Source: Delphinapterus leucas
Lineage: Eukaryota > Chordata > Mammalia > Artiodactyla > Monodontidae
Reading direction: 5' to 3'
Assembly (NCBI RefSeq): GCF_002288925.2
Contig: NW_022098037.1
Location: forward strand, 3,412,062-3,476,061
DNA: 64,000 bases
The notes under the pieces are model-generated. The model was not told where the DNA came from and searched no databases. It was given only the letters and a program-made list of their open reading frames with translations. Positions 1 through 10,469 of the stretch are shown in pieces (position 1 is the first letter of the stretch; each line of letters begins with the position of its first letter). Made by a program: the position numbers and the translations under genes.

Positions 1-102
1 CATGAGCCATGGCCGCTGAGCCTGCGCGTCCGGAGCCTGTGCTCCGCAACGGGAGAGGCCACAGCAATGAGAGGCCCGTGTACCGCAAAAAAAAAAAAAA
101 AA
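1..102 (+). mobile_element. Cetacean tRNA-derived SINE (CHR-2 lineage), 3' part cut by window edge
   Basis: The window opens inside a SINE. What remains is the 3' body (ccatggccgctgagcctgcg, then the gtgctccgcaacgggag block) and a poly(A) tail at about 87-102. The same body recurs at 23.3, 46.2, 47.6 and 55.1 kb, which is how it is recognised. The head with the Pol III A and B boxes lies outside the window. The close match to those copies marks it as a young insertion. Confidence 0.9.
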
Positions 103-287
103 TCAGTAGGCTTATTTTCCTTCTGCTAAATATTTTGTGCTTATGAATGCTGAATTTGAAACAGGCAGCTGGACTATTCCAACTAGCCTAGAAGATAATT
201 TGCAAAAATGGAACTTTTAGACACTGTGGAGGTTCATTTGCCTGGCTGGTAGGCCCCAGTGTTTGGATGTTCTGTGAGTCCCTTACT

Positions 288-790
288 CTATTTGTTTCCT
301 ATTGCTGCTATAAAAAATTACCACATTCTTATTGGCTTAAAATAACAGAAATTTATTATCTCACAGTTCTGAAGGCCAAAAGCCCTAAATCAGTATCACT
401 GGGCCAAAATCAAGGTGTCATCAGGATCACACTCCCTCCAGAGACTCTAGGGAAAAATTCATTCCTTGCCTCTTCCAGTTTCTGGTGGCTGCTGGCATTC
501 TTTGGCTTGCAGCCACATCACTCCAATCGTCAAGGCCAGTATCTTGAAATCCTTCTGCTCCACCTCCACACCAGCTTCTCCTCTGTGTGTGTCAAGTTTT
601 CCACTGCCTTCCTCATATAAGGATACATGTGATTGCATTTAGGGCCTAACTGGAAAATCCAGGATATCTCCCCATCTCAAGATTCTTAACTTAATCACAT
701 GCATAAAGACCCTTTTTTGAGCCCAGTAAGATAACAGTCACAGGCTCTAGGGGTTAGGATGTAGAGGGCCCATTTTTCAGCCTACCACAC
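288..790 (-). mobile_element. MLT1-type MaLR solo LTR, antisense
   Basis: Read on the + strand this shows the reverse complement of an MLT1 3' end: tttcctattgctgctataaa, then a ggcttaaaataacagaaat block, ctcacagttctgaaggc, a caaggtgtca phrase and a 3' side close to cagcctaccaca. The four sense MLT1 LTRs at 43.4, 44.5, 48.8 and 56.5 kb carry the matching phrases in the other orientation. No internal retroviral sequence adjoins it, so it is a solo LTR. An open frame over 267-620 is an accident of the repeat. Confidence 0.85.
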
Positions 791-1684
791 TCACTGCTTA
801 CCTATCATTGAACACATACAAAGTCACATAGATAGAGGCAGAGATCCAATCTGAAAGCAAATGACAAATTATCAGTTTACTCTTCTTCAAACTTTGCTAT
901 ATTCAGTTATCAGGAAAATTCACTTGCAAAGAACTGTTTATTCAAACAACGCTAGATGAATAAGATGCCTAGAAAAACAAAACAAAACAAAAAACCTCTT
1001 TGGCTCACCACTTTGCATCATGCCTTAGGAAGAGCTTAATAAGGAAATGAGAGAGAAAACAGAGAACTAAAATCTCTCTACATCCTCTGATTGTGCTACA
1101 TCTACCCTCAGTTTTTGTCAACTGATGCTGGTGTGTGAGGAGAGGACAAAGAATGGAGTTGTCCACCCTTGGAATTCAATATATCCTTAAAATCCTTATA
1201 GAAACTCTGTGACAATGTGAAAGCCATTTGCTTTTGTATTGGAAGAGGACATGCTTCCCTGGGGTAATAAAACTCAATTCAATTCCCGACCCTAGGGAAG
1301 ATATAGACTTGGATTCAGAGTTAAACCATTCAGAATTTAAATACATCAAATTCCTAATATCTTAAAAAGTCATGTTGGTGAGTCATCCAGGCAAGATGGT
1401 GTGGTGGATGAGATTGAGGTGGGGATATATCAAGAGCAAAAACAAGATCTGAGAGCCTGCAACTCTAGAAGAGCCCAAAGTGACGCTGAACTTCAAAAAC
1501 AGGAGAAAAGCTGCCAGTGAAGCCTTCCAAAGGAAACTTTTGCTTTTTGTTTCCACCTTTTATTTCCACTATTTTCTCTCTTCCATTAAATATTTTCTAG
1601 CCCTATAATAAATGTGATGTTCTGAGTGGATATGAGTAAGAGGCATTCTGGGATTTAGACCAGAAATCACCCAACAGATGAAGG
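791..1684. other. Unassigned non-repeat stretch
   Basis: No recognisable transposon, RNA or coding signature. Composition is ordinary and AT-leaning, with short A-rich patches such as the one near 975-995. No long open frame and no splice-bounded coding block stands out. It may be very old, unrecognisable repeat sequence. Confidence 0.4.
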
Positions 1685-1710
1685 CACACGCGCGCGCACA
1701 CACACACACA
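1685..1710. repeat. (CG)n/(CA)n dinucleotide microsatellite
   Basis: A compound tract: cacacgcgcgcgc followed by a pure (AC) run. The alternating purine-pyrimidine CG part is of the type that can adopt left-handed DNA. It is the only CpG cluster in its neighbourhood. Confidence 0.9.
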
Positions 1711-1899
1711 GAGCTATCCTCACACAGAAGGCTGTATGAAGACACCCGTGTACGGTGTGGAGGGTAAAGTGACTCTGGAAGCTAAATTGTACCGACGGTT
1801 TCTAATCCCAGCTCACCAGGGATTTATATTATACAATAAGGAAATGACTTGTTGGATAACTTCCAGAGTTTGTCTTAAAATTTAATTGCAGCCTACCTA

Positions 1900-3655
1900 A
1901 CACTTTTATAAAACATATACATTTTACTTAGGTTTCTTAGTCAAAATATTCCTCTAACTTTTTTTTTAGTAAGTGACAAAAGTGTTCTAGCTGTAATTAA
2001 TGGAGCACAAAAATATTGCGGAAACATGCCTTAAGGCTTAAACTATAATTCTATTACTAATATATTCCCTTGGCTTGCCTTTTGAACTCTGCTGCCTCTT
2101 GCCTTGCAGCTGTGTTTAATGAGTGGAGAGATTATTCAAATAAGCCCACAGCAGAGCATTATTTCTGAGGTGCTCGCCATCTTGAACAGGCATCCTCTCT
2201 CACAACCAGGCGGTCAGAGCAGACCATCCATTCCTCTTTAGTTACCTGGCCATGTATGTGGTAATATAATTCCACAGACATCCAATCACATCCCTAGATT
2301 TGGAAAGAAGCTACTAATGATACTGTGACCAAACAAAAGGACAGCAGAAACAGCCTTCAAGGTGAAAAATGAGAAGATACCTACACCAACCTCTACCCGG
2401 CTTCAGCTTTCAATTTGTCACTGCCTGTCGGTGATGGAGACTGTCAGTGTCTAATAATGAAAACATGCAGCCATACAAAATAGTCTCTTTAAAAAGCACT
2501 GTTTGCAGGCATATGGCCTTTGCCCCAATTTATATTGAAACGCAACCCATTATAAATGGGCAGGCCAATGTTTAATGATTTTTAGGATGTTAAAATGAGT
2601 TTCTACTCATGTAAGATTTAAAAGTAAGTATAACTCTCTAGGGGAGAAACCCCTGAGACGGTTACAAAGTTGCTAAGAAAATTTAATAAGAACTAATTTT
2701 AAACTGATAAACATTCAATCCAATATGGTGAGATTAAGCAATAAGAATTCTTCCTGGGAATTTACAGAGAGATAAGCATCTCATGAATAAGTAAATTCTG
2801 AAACAGGAGGCTACAGGGTGTTTATTGATTTTGAAATCATTTGTTTGAGAAATTGCCCTTGAGGAAAAGACTATTATGTCTGATAATATAATAGTTATAT
2901 TCAGAGACAACCCACTTCTTTGGCTGATGGCAGAATATAAAGATTACCCACCCAATACAAAATTTATAAGCAAAAATTTAAATTGCAAAACCCGGTTACT
3001 CATTATTATAATCTTCCATTTCCTAATTTCTAGAAGTTAATTTTCGCATGTAATACAAAAGTCAAAAATAAGTAAAAGCTAAATAACTGAAATCCTCGAT
3101 TCACAAATAGTTTTGCTACAACTGGAATTGGGGAGTTTTTTTTGGAAAAAAAGGCTCTCTCCATGGACATCCTAAATTCCATACCCATTAATCCCAATTC
3201 CTTACACCATCTGTATCTACCTGTGCAACTCGGGATAATTCTAATTAAAATTTGGAGAAGCTTCTGAATCAGTTCAAAATTTTAAAAACAAAATGTTCTT
3301 TCAATTTATCATTCTCATGAAAGAAAAAAATGCAATCATTTTTAACAATGGTTGGAAACATAAATGGTGTTTTGTAAATTCTGAGTTAGTCAGAAAATTC
3401 CAATACAATGCTCTGTGTTTTCTAACAATTAAAAAAATTATTTTTTTCTAAACACTTCCCCTGAAGAAAGTTGCCACATTTCTTAACTGTCATCCAACAT
3501 AAAGTGAGGTAACAGAATTCAATTTAGTTGCCAATGACTCAGTTTCTATAACAATACCATCTTCCATGATGAATCATTATTGGGTTCCACAAAAGTGGTA
3601 AAATGCCCATCCTCTCCTCCCTACCTCTAGTTTCTGAAAACGAAAGAGCAAACTC
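1900..3655. other. Long AT-rich unique block without recognisable repeats
   Basis: About 1.75 kb in which I recognise no SINE, LINE, LTR or DNA transposon, unusual in this repeat-dense window. The part around 2395-2580 has a mixed-complexity texture and a small perfect hairpin, CCCATT-ATA-AATGGG, near 2549-2563. A STAT/BCL6-like TTCCTGGGAA lies near 2752-2761. No coding frame of note. It could be a conserved non-coding element, but only a cross-species alignment could show that. Confidence 0.4.
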
Positions 3656-3679
3656 TCTCTCTCTCTGTGCTCTCAATTT

Positions 3680-4230
3680 CATCCCTTCTTATTCCTTCTA
3701 GAACTTCACTACATCAATTGTGCCCTCTTCTATGTCTATTCTGTTGCCTCTTCTGTTGGCTATTTCCTCTTAGCCTACTAACATGCTCAAGTGATCTTAC
3801 TTCACTAAAAATTAAGATCGTCCTCTCTCAAGTTACCAGTTCATCTTCAGCCATATTCTTGAGTAACTACACACTGGTCTCCACACTGTCACTCCACACA
3901 CTGCTTCATCCTTTGATCCATTTTCCACCAGCATGCTGAAACGTCTCCTAAACCTCCCCTGTGTTCAACTGCTTCAGGTTCTCTTAAAGTCACTCCCTTA
4001 ATCCCTCTCTCTGCCTTCCATGACCCTGCATTCTCCTGGCTCTCCTGGCTCTAGCAGGCCTTCCTGCTGGCCTCTGAGCCTGAAATACCATCCTACTTTT
4101 CCTCCTAAAGAAACACTATAAATCCTTCAAGGTCAACATAAAACACGACATTGTCTGTGGAATCTTCCCTGACTCTGTCCAAAAGAAGGAATCATCCACA
4201 CCTTGTACATACCTCTTTAAAGCTCTTATC
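3680..4230 (+). mobile_element. L2 LINE 3' region, sense
   Basis: The C/T-rich strand with L2 3' landmarks in order: a tgctgaaacgtctcc zone, ggctctcctggctctagcag, tccttcaaggtcaacataaa, ggaatcttccctgactct and acatacctctttaaagctct. The terminal landmarks (gcaatgagggcagg-like, then tgcctggtacatgg) reappear only after 4530, so the element is split by an inverted L2 piece. Open frames inside it (3667-3939, 4151-4351) are not genes. Confidence 0.75.
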
Positions 4231-4385
4231 ACAGGAAATGGAACTTCCATTCATTAAGTCACCAAACTTAACTGAGCATCTTCTTGGTGCCAGGTACTCT
4301 TCCAGGCACTTGGGACATCTCAATGAGCAAAACCAAGGTCCCTGCCTTTAAGAAGCTGCAGTCCAGTGGGAATAATTGTGACACA
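4231..4385 (-). mobile_element. L2 LINE 3' end, antisense, lying between two sense L2 pieces
   Basis: Antisense L2 tail: ttccattcattaagtcacca, ggtgccaggtactcttccag, caatgagcaaaaccaaggtc and an agctgcagtccagtggg block. This is the reverse complement of the L2 end that resumes in sense orientation after 4530. Nested insertion or a small inversion would both explain the arrangement. Confidence 0.7.
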
Positions 4386-4529
4386 TAAGAATATTATGTA
4401 GGAAAAAAAAAGAATATTATGTAGTATATTAGAAGGTTATATGCCCTACAAAAAAAAACAAGAGTGCATCATGGAAGGATTGCAACAGTGGAGAAAGACC
4501 GCAGTTGTATGACAAAATATGGTGTTTGC

Positions 4530-4675
4530 ATGTTTGTCTCCCCTGCTGGATTGTGATCTTCTTGAAGGCAGAAATCATGCCTTATTCATTTTTGTACGTC
4601 CAGAGATTAGCCCAGTGCCTGGTACATGGTAGATTGTCATTTATTCATCTGTTCCTTCAATAAACATCTATTGAG
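4530..4675 (+). mobile_element. L2 LINE 3' terminus, sense
   Basis: Terminal L2 phrases: gtctcccctgctggattgtg, cttgaaggcagaaatcatgc, gcccagtgcctggtacatgg and ttccttcaataaacatctat. It probably completes the element interrupted at 4230. The region between 4386 and 4529 is A-rich filler that I cannot assign. Confidence 0.75.
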
Positions 4676-4711
4676 GAGTAACTGCCCCCAAGGACCATGC
4701 TAGGCACTATG

Positions 4712-4902
4712 AATAATAATAACAGCAACACTTATTGACTGTTTATTCTGTACCAGCTACTTCCATTTCATATATGAAGAAGCAAAATCTCAGGGAGGTT
4801 AAAAATCTTATTAGTCCAAGGTCACAATGTTTGAGCCATAGTTTGAATCCAGCCAGTCTGACTCCAAAGCCTGTAATCTAAGCTACGTTACACTGCCTCT
4901 CT
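4712..4902 (-). mobile_element. MIR SINE, antisense
   Basis: Reverse complement of MIR: aacagcaacacttattgact, then a degenerate atgaagaagcaaaatctcag core, agtccaaggtcacaatg, aatccagccagtctgactcc and cactgcctct at the tRNA-derived head. Divergence is high, as expected for an ancient mammalian element. Confidence 0.75.
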
Positions 4903-4954
4903 AGAACCTATCCTCAAGCTGTGTAAAACTAGCAGATGGGACAAATATTAACAA

Positions 4955-5068
4955 ACTGTTCCAGAGTGACCAACCATCCTGGTTTGCCCAGGACTATCCT
5001 AGTTTCAGTACTAGAAATCCTGCATCCCAGGAAACGACTCCGTCTCATGCAAACTGGAATAGTTGTTC
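4955..5068. mobile_element. Short palindromic element, probably a non-autonomous DNA transposon
   Basis: The left side reads gagtgaccaaccatcctggt and gcccaggactatcctag, the right side catcccaggaaacgactccg followed by catgcaaactgg. The gccaaact/ccaggac-type ends look like diverged terminal inverted repeats around a short core. The overall texture matches a common small mammalian repeat whose family I cannot name securely. Confidence 0.35.
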
Positions 5069-5089
5069 AATCTAAATGTCTGCTCAGAT

Positions 5090-5300
5090 TTTGCTTTCTC
5101 AATTAGACCTACTGACCTTTTACTCTACCCTCCTGCACCACACCCATATCCTGAACTACTTTTTCCTACCATACTTACTATCTTATAACAAACTATATAA
5201 TTTGCTTATTTGTTATGTTCAGTGTTTCTTGCCCATCTATCAATTAGAGTGTAACGCAAGCACCCAGAACAGTACCTAACACTCTGTAAAGAGCTGCTTT
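5090..5300 (+). mobile_element. L2 LINE 3' fragment, sense, diverged
   Basis: Degraded L2 end: ttcctaccatacttactatc, a gtttcttgcccatctatcaa zone, agagtgtaacgcaagca and aacagtacctaacactctgt. The frame at 5076-5279 is part of this and is not a gene. Confidence 0.55.
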
Positions 5301-5309
5301 CTAGCACTC

Positions 5310-5620
5310 AAGAATGAGTGACCCAGCATGGCAAGTGCCCTTAAGGAAATATGCCTCTCATTTTATGGAGTCAACAAGGAAGGTCGGAGACACCTTCCTG
5401 AAGGAACTGTGGCTAACTCAATGACTGAGCAGCAGATTGACTAGCTGACAAGGAGGAGCCCAAGGGTATGGGAAAAATATTCTGAACAGAGGGCATGACA
5501 ATCACAAAGACCCAACTGGCATGGTGCTGTAAGTATGTATGAATGGGATGTGGGGTGCTTAGGAGAAGTTTGGAGTTGCTGGGATACAAGGAGCGAGGCA
5601 GGAATTGGCCAGATATAAGG
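5310..5620 (-). mobile_element. Ancient dispersed repeat, class not assigned (possibly L2 body, antisense)
   Basis: Contains phrases of a very common old mammalian repeat: aaggtcggagacaccttcct followed by a gaggaactgtggctaa zone, ggaaaaatattctgaacaga and ggcatgacaatcacaaagac. Similar text occurs at 56.3-56.5 kb. I cannot decide its family by eye. Confidence 0.4.
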
Positions 5621-5649
5621 ATGAAGAAATAAACATAAAATATATTTGG

Positions 5650-6302
5650 GTTTCCATCTGTCTTTAGCATAAAGTCCAAGCTCTCAACATACAAAGTCCT
5701 TTATTATCCCAACTTCTAAGCTCCCATGACTGCTTCATGTATCCATTCCAGTCAAGCTGGACAATCTGCTATTCTCTGTTCATACTCTAGACTGTCATAC
5801 CTTCTATGTCTTTACAGAGAAATACCTCTATTTTAAATGCTTTTCCCCTCCAGCTTCTCAGGCAATCTCCTTCAAGGTACAATTCAAAACCACCTTTTCT
5901 ATGAACACCCAATGGCCCTACGAAAGCAATAGTCCTTTCTCTCTTAATGCTCAGAACCATTAATCTGCACCTCCAACTCTTGCCTGCTTTCTTCTCTCTG
6001 TAAGGTTACCTTTGTGCAGCATGTTCACGCCCCCTATCTACCTCTAACCTCATCTCTGACTCTCACCTCCTCTGAGGACTTTGGCTTCTTTCTGCTCCAT
6101 GCAGTTGCTGGCTCCTACATCAAGACATTGGCACTGGTGTTCCTTCTGCCCGGGACTCAATCCCTCAAGATCTTCATTTGACTGTTTTTTTCACATCATT
6201 CAGGCCTGCTGCTCAGAGAAGTATCCCAGAACTCTTCCCCTGTCCCAGCCACTTTCTATCATATTACCTCTGTATTCACTTCTTTATAGAGCTCACCAGT
6301 AC
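5650..6302 (+). mobile_element. L2 LINE 3' region, sense, left of a SINE insertion
   Basis: Landmarks: tagcataaagtccaagctct, aaagtcctttattatccc, ttcaaggtacaattcaaaac and then ttgctggctcctacatcaag, ctctgtattcacttctttat. There may be two overlapping L2 copies, joined near 6000-6060. The element continues at 6433 beyond the CHR-1 SINE. Confidence 0.7.
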
Positions 6303-6421
6303 TTTTTTTTTTTTGGCCATGCAGTGAAGCTTATGGGATATTAGTTCTCTGACCAGGGATTGAACCCCAGCCCTGGCAGTGAAAGCACCAAATTCTAACC
6401 ACTGGACCACCAGGGGATTCC
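6303..6421 (-). mobile_element. CHR-1-type tRNA-derived SINE, antisense, with target-site duplication
   Basis: Begins with a T run (poly(A) tail on the other strand), then ggccatgcagtgaagcttat, ctgaccagggattgaacccc and ends cactggaccaccaggggatt, the tRNA-like head in reverse. The flanks ctcaccagtac (6292-6302) and ctcatcagtac (6422-6432) form an 11-bp target duplication with one mismatch. It sits inside an L2. A short CTCF-like core, CCACCAGGGG, is present at 6407-6416. Confidence 0.85.
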
Positions 6422-6432
6422 CTCATCAGTAC

Positions 6433-6560
6433 CTATTTTTAAAATGTGTTTACTGGAATGCAAGCTCAATGAGAGCAGAGACCTTGTCTGTCTTGGATTC
6501 GGCTGACTCCCCAGTGCTTGTAACACATAATAGGATCAATATGTGTGGAAAGAATGAAAA
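6433..6560 (+). mobile_element. L2 LINE 3' terminus, right of the CHR-1 SINE
   Basis: Resumes the interrupted L2: ggaatgcaagctcaatgaga, gcagagaccttgtctgtctt and gactccccagtgcttgtaac. Some further L2-like tail (gtcattcaaatacttactga) appears at about 6670-6700. Confidence 0.75.
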
Positions 6561-6608
6561 CCTCATGGCCTCTATTAACTTACCAGCTAATTTGAGAACA
6601 TAGAAATT

Positions 6609-6641
6609 CCTTTATGTCTTTGAACCCCCAAGACATAAAGG
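6609..6641. repeat. Perfect 12-bp inverted repeat (hairpin)
   Basis: CCTTTATGTCTT (6609-6620) and AAGACATAAAGG (6630-6641) are exact reverse complements separated by 9 bases, tgaaccccc. There is no T tract after it and no adjacent gene, so a terminator role is not suggested. Confidence 0.85.
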
Positions 6642-6741
6642 TGCATAGTCTTTTTCCTAATGGATAGTAGTCATTCAAATACTTACTGAATGACTGAACA
6701 AAATTTCTCTAGATATATTCTAATGATAAAAACCCTACAAA

Positions 6742-6923
6742 CCAATGGCTTTTAAACTTTGCTGCCCATTAGAATCACCTGGAGAGCCTTTTAGAAATGC
6801 CAGTGCCCTGGTCCCACCCTCTGATACTCTAATTCAATTGGTTTGGGAAGGGGTTTGGGCATCAACATTTTTTTAAAGCTCCTCATATAATTCTAATGGA
6901 CAGCCAAGGTTGAGAACTGCTCT
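6742..6923 (+). mobile_element. MER5A-like hAT-Charlie DNA transposon
   Basis: Near full-length non-autonomous element: start ccaatggcttttaaactttg, then cattagaatcacctggagag, ggtcccaccctctgatactc, a caattggtttgggaaggggt block and end ggttgagaactgctct. The ends are inverted relatives of each other (tggcttttaaac / gttgagaactgc), as in this family. Confidence 0.75.
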
Positions 6924-6929
6924 AAACCC

Positions 6930-8588
6930 TGCAAAAGAATGCTAAGTCCAAGTAAAATGTTGAATTCCAAACAAACTTTAGGACATGGCCATTGATTTAA
7001 TTCTTGAATTGCTCTTCATGAGGAATTGTGAGCAAGTGCCCGCTGAAAGAGAACACTTCGAAGGAAAAAGAAAAAGACTTTGGTGCCATACACTGAAGGA
7101 GGTGGCCTTTCAAAGCAAACACTTCTTAGACCCATCTACTGTTCACAACTTCTTTGGAAAATTCATTGGCAATAGTACATGCAGGACCCCACAATTCAGA
7201 CTAGGAAAATACATACTGTGTCATAAAGGCATTTAGAATCATTCTTGAAGTTATTTGGCGGCTTTATGCAAAAGGGTGGATTATACCTCCTTATCAAGGT
7301 ATTAATATGAATGTATAAGCCCATTGTGCTCAGGATTCAATAGACCTGCAATGATTTAGGCAGAGAGTGTGTTTGTGAAGCAGAAGAAAGCCTGCCTAAT
7401 TAGGAAACAAGGAACGGGAAAATAAATAAAGGGGTTGAACAAAGTCAGCTCTGGCTCTAATTTGCCTGGAGACATCCTAACACTTGCTGCAAAATAAATC
7501 GAATTTTTGCTGTATACATTCAATATTTGTTAATAAGCTGCCAGCTAGCAGGGTTTTTTTTTTTTCCTGTTTTTCCTGTACATGCAGGGAATGGTGTGCA
7601 TATTGTCAGGCTGGGACATGCAATGAGCCACATGGAGGCAACTCCCAGGCTATGGAGGGACAGCTTGGGTCAGGAGGGGACTGTCCCCAACTTGAAAAAA
7701 CAGGGGATGGGGAACACAGGTGAGATCCATGGGTTTCACATACTATCTTGGGAGGAAAATATGATTTTTAGAGGCAATTTGACAAGGAATTTCTATCCTG
7801 CTAGTCTGGGTTAGCGTTTCTGAATGTGATAAATAACAGGGCTCTTGGACAGCTCATTTTTTTCTTTATTTTGATACCCTTACAGCAGTAATCATGCCTC
7901 TTGTCAAGTGTTATAAAGACAAATGGTTCCCTATTGCTATTCTGTCAATGCAGCTCAACCCAAGCCAAAGAAAGGCACCCTTGCCAGATGTGTGTAATGT
8001 ACCATTTGTCTTGTCTCTGTCACAGATTGAGGCACATCCTATCCCAACAGGATCCTCAGGTCAGAAAAATTGAAATCCACTGCAGACAGTGTTGAGGTTT
8101 GCTTTACCTGATCTAGAATCCAGCAACCCATGCATGTTCCCTCCATGCTGACACGGAGATCTATCTTCCTTTTCTGGGTCTATTGATTAGACCGTGCAAC
8201 ATATCTGTAAGGTCAAATAAGCAAAACAATCGCTTTGTCAAATAAGATGGGCTTTGCCATCAGTGATTTTTTTTTTTAATCAGAAAGATCCTGCACAGTT
8301 GTCATTTATTGATGGTAGCAATATTTGAAAAACATGAAATGATTTCCAGAGATGTGGTTCAGGAACCCGTCTGAAAAATTGTGTATGCCAAAACAGATGG
8401 AGTTTGGCTTAATTGTTGAAATAAATTGCCATATGGAACAAAACACAGCTGATTACTGCATTAACACCAATGTTAATATGCTTCATTATTCTATTGTCAT
8501 TGTAGCTACAGTTGTCACCAGACTTTAACCAACGTTTATAAGGGAATTCAAAGTGTGGAATTTGGGGCCCAAAGGAGATTTCAGAGAT
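6930..8588. other. Unassigned stretch, no gene seen
   Basis: No repeat that I recognise apart from T runs near 7553-7566 and 8267-8278. Short frames of 60-95 codons occur on both strands (for example 6985-7236 and 7527-7814) with no known motif, no splice context and no codon bias that I can see. They look like chance frames. Confidence 0.4.
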
Positions 8589-8660
8589 CATCTAGTTATT
8601 TTACAGATGAGGAAACTGAGGCTTACAGAGGATGAATGATTTGTATTAAGGCATATACCC
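8589..8660 (-). mobile_element. MIR SINE fragment, antisense core
   Basis: Contains the classic antisense MIR core, ttacagatgaggaaactgag followed by gcttacagagg and a decayed atgatttgtattaaggc. Confidence 0.7.
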
Positions 8661-9480
8661 TACAACCTGAAAATGAAAGGTATTTTTAAAATGTAGGCCA
8701 CATTTGGGCAAGTTATTCATAAACAGCAAGGCCATTATAACTCAAAATAAAAAACAACACTACTGCAAATGAGCATGACAGGAGATTTTGTGCAATTAGA
8801 CAAAACAGACAGGACTACCTAATTTGACACAATTTCTTCTTCATGGTTAGCATCTCTTAGTTAACACCCAAGATATTGTATGTGTTCTCTTCTGGAACTT
8901 TTGCAATGATTTCTCGCTTAGTATCTTCTTCCCAGGATATTCTCAATATAAAATAAACATCATTGTGGATGATAGGAGGAAAACACAAATAAACCACAGG
9001 AGATGGTGGGGAAAAGAAAATGGGATATGAGAATAAAGAGATATCTTCCATTTCCAGTTGTGGTGAGTGAAGTTTTTTCCTTAGTTTTTCTCATAACTGT
9101 TGATCCTTCCCTGGTCCTCTTTTCTCTGTAAAGTTGGAAATGAATGGGAATTGATCTGAAAATCTATTTCAAAAGTTATTACAGGATTGTCAGTAATCCT
9201 CTAAACCTAACTTTCGTCCCTACTGCCACCCCTACACCCGACACACAAAACCCTTTGAAAAGCTAGTGTTGGAAGTCCGAAGTGAGAAAACAGTAAGCCA
9301 GTAGCCATCCCCTACCCCCGCCCCAGCTCAAGGTCAGTGACCCAGAAACAAGTGAGAGGAGGCTCCAAACTCTGTGAAAGAAATTGTACAGTTGCGTTGA
9401 ATGGATGCTTCGTTTCATGATTTGTGTTTCATCCTACTGCGGCAAACTTTTAAGAGATGTCCAAATCCTTTCATTTTCTC
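8661..9480. other. Unassigned stretch
   Basis: No assignable repeat or coding block. C-rich patches near 9222-9246 and 9310-9325 are the only compositional change. The antisense frame at 8857-9051 has no recognisable motif. Confidence 0.35.
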
Positions 9481-9484
9481 TGGA

Positions 9485-9690
9485 TACCACCCCTGACAGA
9501 GTCCTCTGTTACAGTTCTCGTCACCTTTAATTCCCCTTTTATGTTAATTTTTTTCTATCTTTCCCTTCTCATTTGTTAGCTCCCGACCAAAAAAAAAAAA
9601 AAAAAGCAATTATCTGTGCAACTTTCTGCCTAATACACAATAGGAGCTCAGTCACTGTTATTGAATAAGTGCATGAATCTAGCATTTACT
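9485..9690 (+). mobile_element. Diverged L2 3' end with an internal poly(A) run
   Basis: A tttcccttctcatttgttag zone, then an A run near 9590-9605, then ctaatacacaataggagctc and gttattgaataagtgcatga, which match an L2 terminus. The A run lies within, not after, the element, so it is a slippage expansion rather than the tail of an insertion. Antisense L2/MIR-like text follows to about 9735. Confidence 0.45.
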
Positions 9691-9769
9691 GAGCTCCTGA
9701 GTTCTAAGTACTGTATTAGGCAGTGTGTGTTTATGTGTTTGGGTCTGCAAATGTTAAGCATGAGTTAGG

Positions 9770-10210
9770 GTAAAAGTCAAGCTGCTATAATAAAGAGACC
9801 TGAAAATATAGTGGCATACTTAACATGGAAGTTTATTTTTCTCTCACGTAACACACCAGCGGTAGGCAAGTGGTTCAGGATGGGTAACTAGATCTGATTT
9901 GCAAAGTCATTCTGGGACCTGAGCTGGTGGGTTATCTCTGCTACCCTTAACATGTGGCTTCCATCTCTGGGTCTAAGGTGACTCAATATGCCAGCCTGAG
10001 AAAATGAGGAGGGGAAAATGAGAGGAAGGAAGAGAGAGTGAAGAACAAGCAGCTTTCTAACCACACATTTCTCCCACTCACAGCCCACTGGACAAAACTT
10101 CGTCACGTGACCACACCTTAGCCACAAGAGAAGCTGGGAAATTTAGTCTAAGCCAGACAGCTGTGTGCCCAGATAAAACTCAAATATGAGGAGGTAGAGG
10201 AAGTGGGGAG
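9770..10210 (-). mobile_element. Old LTR-like or DNA repeat remnant, family not assigned
   Basis: Recognisable as a common dispersed mammalian repeat from a gtggcatactta block, tggaagtttatttttctctc, a cacagcccactggacaaaac zone and a gaagctgggaaatttagt phrase. A comparable remnant with cattggccagaacagtg lies at 27.2-27.5 kb. The perfect palindrome GTCACGTGAC sits at 10102-10111, where related repeats usually have a non-palindromic cacatgg. Confidence 0.45.
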
Positions 10211-10469
10211 GTCTATTAATAAAGAAAAAGAAAAAAGTGGATGTTGGGGGACCAGCTGTCTACAACACTGTGATATAAGAAATATATATCTATATTACTC
10301 AGATGACCAAAATACATTTCTCTGATGTATTTGATCTTTGTCCATGGTTCCTGGCTCACAGCTCCCAAAAGCCTTGGAATTTCCTGAGCTATAAGAGCAA
10401 TGGGAGTATCTTTGGTCTCTTGTCCTCTTCTTAAAATCACTTCAGAGCCATAAAGGTGAAATGGGTGTC

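Noticed and set aside
6985..7236. 83-codon frame with Lys/Arg cluster and several Cys
   Set aside because: No domain, no conserved spacing of Cys, and comparable frames are common in the window.
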